From contig CAYPTB010000009.1 in NCBI GenBank assembly GCA_964413535.1, positions 62,001 to 126,000 on the forward strand: a stretch of 64,000 bases of DNA, written 5' to 3'. The stretch comes from CAYPTB01 sp964413535 (GTDB taxonomy: Bacteria; Planctomycetota; UBA1135; GCA-002686595). The notes below the pieces were generated by a model. That model was not told the origin of the DNA. It saw only the letters and a program-made list of their open reading frames with translations, and ran no database searches. Each line of letters begins with the position of its first letter. Position 1 is the stretch's first letter. The translations under genes were made by a program, and so were the position numbers. Shown piece after piece: positions 53,470-60,072 of this stretch.

Positions 53470-54251
53470 GGGGTCGTGGTTCCGGCTTCGCGAGCCACGA
53501 CGGGAACGAAGTGCTTCGCCACCGCGTCGTGTGCGCGCCGGGCCAGGGTCTTCCGATCTCGTGCGACGAGCGGAACGGCCCCGAAGTGGATCCCGGCGCG
53601 AATCGAGGGCAAGGTCAAGAGGGAAAGGAGGTGGGAGAAGAATCCCATGTCTCCCCACCAGCAGACGGCGAGGTCGGCCGTGGGACCGGACGGGGGGGTG
53701 CGGTAGGTCAGACTAGCGTGATGGACCGGCAAACCGGTCCGGACGGCTACTTCGAAGAGTGACGGACGGAACGGGAGGACCGCGTCTCCACGCGTACTGG
53801 TGCCTTCCGGGAACACGATGACGCCTCCGCCCCCGGCGAGGACGCGCTCGACGTCGCCGATCACGCGCAAGAGGTCGGTCTTGCGCCGGCGATCCACGAA
53901 GAGCGTTCCCGTCGTCCGCGCGAGGAAGCCCAGGATCGGCCAGCCGGCGATCTCGGACTTGGCCAGGAAGAAGCCGTCCAGCTTGCTGAAGAGCACGACG
54001 ACGTCGACGTACGAGAGGTGGTTCGAGACGAGGAAGTAGGGGGACTCGGGCAGCTTGCCTTCGACCTCGATCTCGATCCCGAGGATCGCCACGATCGCCC
54101 TCGCCCAACTGCGCACGGCGAAGTGATGCGACCTGCGGCCGAGCGCGGGAGAGACGATGGCCAACGGACGCGTCACCAACCACGTCGCGTACGCGAGCGT
54201 GGTGACGACGGTGACTGCGGGAAGCCTCCACATCGCGCGTAATGCCTTCAC
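53466..54251 (-). CDS. 1-acyl-glycerol-phosphate-type acyltransferase (PlsC/OlsA family)
   Basis: 261 residues. The acyltransferase motif I is NHLSYVDVV (His and Asp catalytic), motif III contains FPEGTSTRG, and an N-terminal hydrophobic helix anchors it. A gene encoding a GNAT/OlsB-like protein precedes it by 36 bases. Such an OlsB-OlsA pair builds ornithine lipids, phosphorus-free membrane lipids. The alternative is ordinary phosphatidic-acid synthesis. The ATGA overlap with the DinB gene shows cotranslation. Neighbourhood favours OlsA, but only a substrate test or a family tree would settle it. Confidence 0.85.
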   Translation of the reverse strand: MKALRAMWRLPAVTVVTTLAYATWLVTRPLAIVSPALGRRSHHFAVRSWARAIVAILGIEIEVEGKLPESPYFLVSNHLSYVDVVVLFSKLDGFFLAKSEIAGWPILGFLARTTGTLFVDRRRKTDLLRVIGDVERVLAGGGGVIVFPEGTSTRGDAVLPFRPSLFEVAVRTGLPVHHASLTYRTPPSGPTADLAVCWWGDMGFFSHLLSLLTLPSIRAGIHFGAVPLVARDRKTLARRAHDAVAKHFVPVVAREAGTTTP

Positions 54252-54287
54252 CCGTCCGTCCCCTCCGAGAGCTCGGGGGCGCCCAGG

Positions 54288-55100
54288 CTAGTCGACGTAG
54301 CTCCTGAAGATGCCTTGATCCATCGTGCCCGTGTCGATCAGGGTCAGGAAGTCGATGGTCCCGAAGAAGCGGTCGATGGCGGGCGGACCACACACGCGCG
54401 CGCCGAGCCGCAGGTAGAGCGTGAAGAGCGTGGGGAGCTTCACGCTCGTCCGCGCGTCCTCGGTCGATTCGCAGACGAAGGTCGGCAGCGGTTGGATGTC
54501 GAGCTCGGGGTGTCCGTACCCGCGCTCCAGCAGGTAGCGGTGCGTCGCGAGGCCGAGCGCGGGGTCCTGGCTCGTGAGCGAACTGCAGCCGAAGACGTAG
54601 CGACGGCGGTTGTGGAGCATGTACGTCGCGATGCCGCGCCACAGGAGGTTCAGCACGGCCCGCGTGCGGTGCTCGATCGCCGTGCAGGCACGGCCGAGCT
54701 CCACCATCCCGGACAGGATCTCGGCCGGAACCGACGAGAGGTCGTACTCGGACGCCGAGTAGAAGCCGATGCCGGCATCGGCGGCTTCCTTCATCTGCAG
54801 GCGATAGGTTCCGACGACGGCGCCGGTCTTCACGTCCTCGACGATCAGGTGGTGGCACTGGTCGTCGTAGGAATCGCGGTCGCGACGCGTGACGTGGGAA
54901 CTCTCGAAGCCTTCGCCGAGCTCGAGGTTGAACACCTCGTAGCGCAGCTTGCAGCACCGGTCGACGTCGCCCTCGTTCCGCGCGAAGCGCACGAAGTAGC
55001 GGCCCTGTCGGTATTCGTAAGGCGGCACGAGGTCGCGCAGGAACTCGCTCCCGCGGCGCCCTACCGCTCCTCCTCCGGTAGTCGGCTTCATCTCGTTCAC
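54288..55100 (-). CDS. GNAT-type acyltransferase, OlsB-like (lyso-ornithine-lipid synthesis)
   Basis: 270 residues. The OlsB/hemolysin-like pattern is visible: FARNEGDVDRCCKLRYEVF, then a RYEVFxxE core (residues about 45-65), VELGRACTAIEHR and a C-terminal LYLRLGARVCGPP. Family knowledge: OlsB links a 3-hydroxyacyl chain from acyl-carrier protein to the alpha-amino group of ornithine; OlsA then adds the second chain. The PlsC-like gene follows at 36 bases. The GTG start (55100) overlaps the stop of the C-H-C-C gene as GTGA. A plain acetyltransferase remains possible. Confidence 0.78.
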   Translation of the reverse strand: MNEMKPTTGGGAVGRRGSEFLRDLVPPYEYRQGRYFVRFARNEGDVDRCCKLRYEVFNLELGEGFESSHVTRRDRDSYDDQCHHLIVEDVKTGAVVGTYRLQMKEAADAGIGFYSASEYDLSSVPAEILSGMVELGRACTAIEHRTRAVLNLLWRGIATYMLHNRRRYVFGCSSLTSQDPALGLATHRYLLERGYGHPELDIQPLPTFVCESTEDARTSVKLPTLFTLYLRLGARVCGPPAIDRFFGTIDFLTLIDTGTMDQGIFRSYVD

Positions 55101-55885
55101 TCCAGTCGATTATAGGAATCGGGATCCGCGCGGAGCACCAGGAGGTCGTCGTAGCGCAGGACGCGACCCTCGATCAGCACGGGTTCGGCGACCTTGTCGA
55201 GGACCCGTTCGTTCACGGCCTCGCCTGCGGACGAGGCGAGCAGGAAATAGGAAGCCCGACCCGTCCCGTCGCGGACGAGGAGCACCGGAGGGATCCCTCC
55301 GCTGATGCAGCGGACGGCGCACGCGCGGTGAGGCTTGGTGCTGCCCGGCTGCATGACGCCCAGGAAGCACTTGCTGTCGACGATCTCGCCGACGAACGAA
55401 TGCAGGCCGAGATCCTCGGACCACGCGCTGTCCGAGGCGCGCTCGACGCCCGCGGCTCCGTCCAGCTCGCGCACGCTGCCCGGGACCACCTCGATCAAAG
55501 TCTGGTCGTCGCGGTAGACGAGCGTGCCGGAGAGCCTCACCCGGCGTCCCGCGCGCGTCACGACTTCCTCGGACGCGCCGAACTTGCCCGGCGCAACGAG
55601 CAGATAGCGCGAGACGCCGGCCGCGCCGGGAGCGGGCACTCCGCCGCGCTCGACCACCAAGGTCGCGTAGGGCATGCACTGGATCCGTCCCGCGAACTCG
55701 CGCGTGACGCCGAACTCGAAGACGGCCTTGGAGAAGGGCCGCATCGCGAGCACGAGCAGCGGAACCAGCGCCACGGCGAAGAGCGCGAGCCCGATGACGC
55801 GCCGCCCGACGAAGCGCGCGAGCGCGGGTGGAGCGCTCGGCAGATAGCCGACGTAGAACTCGTCGGAGCTCACCGGATCACCCAC
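55097..55885 (-). CDS. Membrane protein with a C-H-C-C motif, unknown function
   Basis: 262 residues. One N-terminal membrane helix (about 28-50) and an exported domain. The striking region is 166-200: Cys173, His186, Cys189 and Cys193 in a segment reading EIVDSKCFLGVMQPG then KPHRACAVRCISGGIPP. Cys/His spacing of this kind could hold a metal centre or disulphides. I do not know a characterised member. It overlaps the ferric-reductase/Rieske gene by eight bases and the OlsB-like gene by four, so it is made with both. Candidate partner of the Rieske protein in electron transfer. Confidence 0.8.
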   Translation of the reverse strand: MGDPVSSDEFYVGYLPSAPPALARFVGRRVIGLALFAVALVPLLVLAMRPFSKAVFEFGVTREFAGRIQCMPYATLVVERGGVPAPGAAGVSRYLLVAPGKFGASEEVVTRAGRRVRLSGTLVYRDDQTLIEVVPGSVRELDGAAGVERASDSAWSEDLGLHSFVGEIVDSKCFLGVMQPGSTKPHRACAVRCISGGIPPVLLVRDGTGRASYFLLASSAGEAVNERVLDKVAEPVLIEGRVLRYDDLLVLRADPDSYNRLE

Positions 55886-56921
55886 CGATCGCCTCCGGGA
55901 TCAGGGCCGGCGCGACGTCCGTTCCCGCCGCGAACGGACGCGCGTTCACGAGGACGCGGCCGCGCTCGAGCTTGACGGCAAAGGTCGGCACGCGCTCGGT
56001 GAAGGGCTCCGGCGAACGGCCGCAGGCGGGAAGGTATTGGTACCCGTGCCAGGGACACGTGACGAAGCCGTCGATCACGCGGCCCTCACCGAGCGGTCCG
56101 TTCTGGTGCTGGCAGGCGTTGGAGAGCGCGGACACCTTTCCGTCGTAGCGGAAGACCGCGACGCGGTCGCCGGCGACCGTGGCCACCACCGCGCGCCGCT
56201 CGGGGATCTCGCTCAGCGCGCACACGTCGACCCATTCGTCCTCCGCTGGGAGCTCCTCGTCGAGAGCGGACTCGCGCAGGCCCGCGACGACGTGCAGACC
56301 GAGGACCCCGGTCAGACCGAGACCGACGAGCCATGCGTACGCGGGGTTCGTCTCCGCCTGCAGGATCCCCAGCGCAATGTGCATCGCGACCAGCGCGAAG
56401 GCGAAGTACACGAGCATGTGCAGCGACTTCCACACGGGTGCTGTCAGGTTCGCGAGCCAGAAGTCGTGGCTCGTGGCCGCCATCAGGAACAGGATCGCGA
56501 GCGCGGCGAGGCCGAGGGGCTGGAAAGGGAACTGCGCGAAACTCCCGTAGCGCGGGTTCGCGACGAGCACCGACACCAGCGGATTCAGATTCCCCAGGGC
56601 GTGGAACTGGAACAGGGCCAGGGATCCGTGGAGGAGCGCGATCCCGAACGTCAGGACGCCCATGTGGCGCCGGTTGTAGAGCAGCGGCAGGAAGCGTCGG
56701 TCCAGACGCGCGAGGGGTCCGATCGAGAGCACGACGGAGAGGAGCAGGAAGGCCGCCGTACCGAACGCGCGGATCAGCATCGTCTCGAACGTCGCGTCGG
56801 GGTGAACGGCGAAGCCGATCCCCACGAACGACGCGAGGTACACGCCGACGACGGCGAGCATCGTCCCGTCGTAGAGCTTCTTCTGCCGATTCCATCCCAC
56901 CGCCCGATAGCCCGCTCCCAT
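55878..56921 (-). CDS. Ferric-reductase-like cytochrome b fused to a Rieske [2Fe-2S] domain
   Basis: 347 residues from the ATG at 56921. Five or six membrane helices (about 20-215) contain His residues at positions suited to b-type haems (His98, His168, His181, His210), as in MsrQ/ferric-reductase proteins. The C-terminal domain (about 228-325) has a complete Rieske site: Cys270-x-His272 in ACQHQNG and Cys289-x-x-His292 in CPWHGYQY. Fusion of both is uncommon. It would carry electrons between the haem b core and a periplasmic or cytoplasmic acceptor; orientation is uncertain. Two-base gap to the small gene upstream, so it is cotranscribed. Confidence 0.9.
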   Translation of the reverse strand: MGAGYRAVGWNRQKKLYDGTMLAVVGVYLASFVGIGFAVHPDATFETMLIRAFGTAAFLLLSVVLSIGPLARLDRRFLPLLYNRRHMGVLTFGIALLHGSLALFQFHALGNLNPLVSVLVANPRYGSFAQFPFQPLGLAALAILFLMAATSHDFWLANLTAPVWKSLHMLVYFAFALVAMHIALGILQAETNPAYAWLVGLGLTGVLGLHVVAGLRESALDEELPAEDEWVDVCALSEIPERRAVVATVAGDRVAVFRYDGKVSALSNACQHQNGPLGEGRVIDGFVTCPWHGYQYLPACGRSPEPFTERVPTFAVKLERGRVLVNARPFAAGTDVAPALIPEAIGG

Positions 56922-56923
56922 GG

Positions 56924-57385
56924 CTACTCCCGCGTCGCAGGCAGGGCGCCTCTGGCCACGATCTCGTCGTGCGCCAGGCTGTAGAGCTCGAGCGTACCCG
57001 CCGACTCGAGCGCCTCGCTCGGCAGCTCGTAGCGCCGGGGCTGCGTCCCGGCGAGCGACCCGAGCAGGAACGGGGCTTCCGCGGCGCGCGGTCGCCAGTA
57101 CACGAGCACGTCCGGCTTCTTGGGATCCTCGCGCGCTGCGAGCTCGAGCACTCTGCCCCCGTTCTGAAGGCGCGTTTCGATCACGGCTCCCTCCCAAGCG
57201 ACGTCGAGCGTTCGCGCCCCACCGTCCGCTCCGTCCACCGCGTACGCGCGCTCGACGGTCTCGACCAGCGCGTTGGTCGCAGGCACCGTGCTCCGCGCGC
57301 GCAACGCCGCGAAGTAGAGCACCGGCAGCACCAGGGCCAAGCCGATCGACACGCGCCGGTGCCGGCGGCGCAGCGGGGCGATCAC
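56924..57385 (-). CDS. Small membrane-anchored protein, 153 aa
   Basis: GTG start at 57385 in a GTGA overlap with the upstream 94-residue protein. Arg-rich N-terminus (APLRRRHRR), one membrane helix (VSIGLALVLPVLYFAAL) and an exported beta-rich domain. No motif recognised. It lies two bases before the Rieske fusion gene and is probably a subunit or assembly factor of it. Confidence 0.7.
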   Translation of the reverse strand: MIAPLRRRHRRVSIGLALVLPVLYFAALRARSTVPATNALVETVERAYAVDGADGGARTLDVAWEGAVIETRLQNGGRVLELAAREDPKKPDVLVYWRPRAAEAPFLLGSLAGTQPRRYELPSEALESAGTLELYSLAHDEIVARGALPATRE

Positions 57386-57666
57386 GGTCGCTCGCCCTTT
57401 CCCGGCTTTCCCGGGGCCGAAGCCGCCGCGCGATGGGGACCGTGCTCCGCGGGCGTGCTCCGGTTGCGCAACCAGCGGACGAAGAGGATCGGCCACAGGG
57501 CCGCCGCCCCGGGGAGGACGAGCACGCGAAAGCCGAAGGTCGCGTGCGCGGCGGCCGGATCGATCCGCGCCGCTCCGATCCACACGAAAGGCAGGGCGAA
57601 GGCCACCCCTGCGGCGGCGTAGGCGAGCACGGCGTATACGAGAACGGTGGCGGCCTCGGTCGACAT
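57382..57666 (-). CDS. Small membrane protein with two helices, first gene of the redox/lipid operon
   Basis: 94 residues from the ATG at 57666 (a GTG at 57672 is the alternative). Two hydrophobic helices (VLVYAVLAYAAAGVAFALPFV and a weaker one near residue 55), a Lys/Pro tail. No cysteines or histidines suited to a cofactor apart from a single His. It is coupled by GTGA to the next gene. Function unknown. Confidence 0.65.
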   Translation of the reverse strand: MSTEAATVLVYAVLAYAAAGVAFALPFVWIGAARIDPAAAHATFGFRVLVLPGAAALWPILFVRWLRNRSTPAEHGPHRAAASAPGKPGKGERP

Positions 57667-58154
57667 CGGCACTCAGGCTAGGGAGCGGACTTGGGTTGGG
57701 GGCCCCCAGCTCCGATCATCCGCGGCGGTCCTGGCCGGCGGGGCAGGAAAACCGGCGGGGAGAGCGCGTTCGAGGGCTCAGAAAGGGCTCGAGGAGGTCG
57801 TCGCGAGCCGACCCTCTCGAACCGGGAGGCATCACCTCGGCGGAACGAGCTTTCGGGCGCGACTCCCGTCGGGCTGCGAAGCTCCTTCGAGGAGCGGCCT
57901 TCGAATCAGCGCGCGCGCGCCACCAGGACGCTCCCCAAGACCGTGCGCACCGCCCACGCTCGCGGGCCCGATGCCCCATCGAGAGGCATTCGGGCCCGGA
58001 ACACGCGCTGCGGGCTGTGCCGCGCGCGTCGTGGACATGCGCTGTCGCACAATGCAAACTGTACGTGCGTCGATCGCCATCCCGTCGCGGAACTCCGGCT
58101 CGTCCCATCGCAGTCGCCGCCGACTGGGAACGTCAGTTGCGAACGCGCGGGAAC
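57667..58154. other. Divergent intergenic region; imperfect hairpin at 57963-57998
   Basis: About 488 bases between the redox/lipid operon and the hemerythrin-like gene. The main visible structure is CGGGCCCGATGCC then GGCATTCGGGCCCG, which pair with one bulged A. There is no T-run. Otherwise only chance frames are seen. It must hold the promoters of both flanking units; I could not pick them out. Confidence 0.45.
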
Positions 58155-58685
58155 ATGATGGAGATGGAGCTCGCTGGCGAACCCGACCCACCGGCGCTCG
58201 CGGCGTGCGCTCCGTCCCCCGAGCTCGACGTCGGGATCTTCCGGAGACTGCGCGAGGACCACGCCGTCCTCGCCTTGCTGATCGAACGCGTACTCGAGTC
58301 CCCCGAGGGGTCGCCCGTGCGCAGCGAGCTCGGTCCGCTGATCCGGAGCGAGTGGCTCAGCTACGCCAAGGCCGTGGACGAGGTCTTCCATCGCGCCTTG
58401 CGCGAACGGACCGAAACCAGGGTCTCCGATCTCCTGCGGGTCGCCGACGCGACCCACGCGACCATCGACGCGCTCATCGAGCGGCTGAACGAGAACCAGC
58501 CGCCCGCTCCGGGCTGGACGGCGGTCTTCGAGGAGCTGGCACGAGTCGTCGAGCGGCACGTGGCCTGGGTGGAGCGCGAGCTCCTGTCGTACGCGCGCGC
58601 CAGGCTGACCGACGATCGCGTAGCCGTGTTGAGCGCCGACTTCGACCGCGTGAAAGCGAGGGAGCTCCAGCGCCTGGGCGCCTAG
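58155..58685 (+). CDS. Hemerythrin-like HHE protein
   Basis: 176 residues from the first of two ATGs (58155, 58158). The all-helical pattern carries metal-ligand candidates in the expected order: REDHAVL, DEVFHRAL, DATHATI and VERHVAWVERE, matching the HHE cation-binding repeat. Such proteins bind di-iron and sense or store oxygen, NO or iron. It lies 19 bases before otsA and may belong to the same transcript. Nearby stress functions (trehalose) fit, but this is circumstantial. Confidence 0.75.
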   Translation: MMEMELAGEPDPPALAACAPSPELDVGIFRRLREDHAVLALLIERVLESPEGSPVRSELGPLIRSEWLSYAKAVDEVFHRALRERTETRVSDLLRVADATHATIDALIERLNENQPPAPGWTAVFEELARVVERHVAWVERELLSYARARLTDDRVAVLSADFDRVKARELQRLGA

Positions 58686-58704
58686 CCGTTCGTTCGCGAC
58701 CCAG

Positions 58705-60072
58705 ATGAACGACCGAGGGAACTTCTTGGTCGTGGCCAACCGCTTGCCGGTGAATCTCACCGAGCAGGGCTGGGTCACGAGCCCCGGCGGACTCGTTTCC
58801 GCCCTACTGCCCGTCTTGCGGGACCACGACGGGATCTGGATCGGGTGGGCTGGAATGGAGGGCGAGCCGCCCGGGCCCTTCGCGATCGAAGGCGTGTCGA
58901 ACATCGGCGTCGAGCTGACGGCCGAGGACCTCGAGGCCTACTACGAAGGCTTCTCCAATCGCACGCTTTGGCCGCTCTACCACGACGCCGTGCGCACTCC
59001 CGTGTTCGAACGCTCGTGGTGGCAGTCCTACGTGGTCGTGAACCGCCGCTTCGCGGAGGCTTCGGCGGCCCACGCAGCAGAGGGCGCGACGGTGTGGGTG
59101 CAGGACTACCATCTGCACTTGGTGCCGCGCATGCTGCGCGAGCTACGCCCGGACTTGCGCATCGGGTTCTTCCTGCACGTTCCCTTCCCGCCGCAAGAGC
59201 TCTTCGCGCGGCTGCCCTGGCGCAAGCAGATCCTCGTTGGCACGCTCGGAGCGGACGTCGCCGGTTTCCAGACCAACGTGGGCGCGCAGAACTTCCAGCG
59301 GCTGTGCAAGCGCTTTTTGGGAGCCTCCACCGAGGGCGAGCGCGTCGAGCTCTCCGACCACAGGACGACCGCTGCCGCGTTCCCCATCTCGATCGACTTC
59401 GAGCGCTTCGACCGTCTCGCGCGCTCGGCAGAGATCATCGCGTCTGCGAGCGAGCTGCGCACGGACCTCGGTGGCCGGCGCATCCTGCTCGGTGTCGATC
59501 GACTCGACTACACGAAGGGCATCGACCAGCGCCTGCGCGCCTACGCGGAGCTCCTCGACGGCGGGCGCGTCTCCGCGAGCGAGTGCGTGCTCGTCCAGGT
59601 GGCGGTGCCGAGCCGCGAGCAGGTCCGGGAGTACGAGGTTCAGCGCGAGATCGTCGAGCGCCTCGTGGGTGGTATCAACGGCAAGCACGCCACGTTCGCG
59701 GGCGTCGCGGTGCACTACATCCACCGCGACCTGGCCACCGAGGAGCTCGTACCGCTCTACGTCGCCGCCGACGTCATGCTCGTGACGCCGTTGCGCGACG
59801 GCATGAACCTGGTCGCCAAGGAATTCGTCGCTGCGCGCACGAAGGACGACGGCGTGCTCGTGCTCTCCGAGTTCGCCGGGGCCGCGTTCGAGCTACGCCA
59901 GGCGCTGATGATCAATCCCTTCGACGTCGAGGGCCTGGCGGAACGCATCCACGAGGCGCTGAACCTGCACAAGGTCGAAATCCGCCGGCGCATGCGTTCG
60001 CTGCGCGCTCGCGTGCGCACCCACGACGTGCACGGTTGGGCCAAGAATTTCCTGGGAGTGCTGTGCACGTAG
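58705..60072 (+). CDS. otsA: Trehalose-6-phosphate synthase (GT20)
   Basis: 455 residues, usual bacterial length. GT-B fold with FLVVANRLPVN, QDYHLHLVPRML, FFLHVPFPP, GVDRLDYTKGI and ADVMLVTPLRDGMNLVAKEF, the hallmark segments of OtsA. Makes trehalose 6-phosphate from UDP-glucose and glucose 6-phosphate. The phosphatase gene overlaps its end by ten bases, so both are made together. Trehalose protects against drying and osmotic stress. Confidence 0.97.
   Translation: MNDRGNFLVVANRLPVNLTEQGWVTSPGGLVSALLPVLRDHDGIWIGWAGMEGEPPGPFAIEGVSNIGVELTAEDLEAYYEGFSNRTLWPLYHDAVRTPVFERSWWQSYVVVNRRFAEASAAHAAEGATVWVQDYHLHLVPRMLRELRPDLRIGFFLHVPFPPQELFARLPWRKQILVGTLGADVAGFQTNVGAQNFQRLCKRFLGASTEGERVELSDHRTTAAAFPISIDFERFDRLARSAEIIASASELRTDLGGRRILLGVDRLDYTKGIDQRLRAYAELLDGGRVSASECVLVQVAVPSREQVREYEVQREIVERLVGGINGKHATFAGVAVHYIHRDLATEELVPLYVAADVMLVTPLRDGMNLVAKEFVAARTKDDGVLVLSEFAGAAFELRQALMINPFDVEGLAERIHEALNLHKVEIRRRMRSLRARVRTHDVHGWAKNFLGVLCT

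Noticed and set aside
57963..57998. Hairpin as a terminator or small RNA end
   Set aside because: No T-run on either strand and no transcript source upstream; kept only as a note on the intergenic region.
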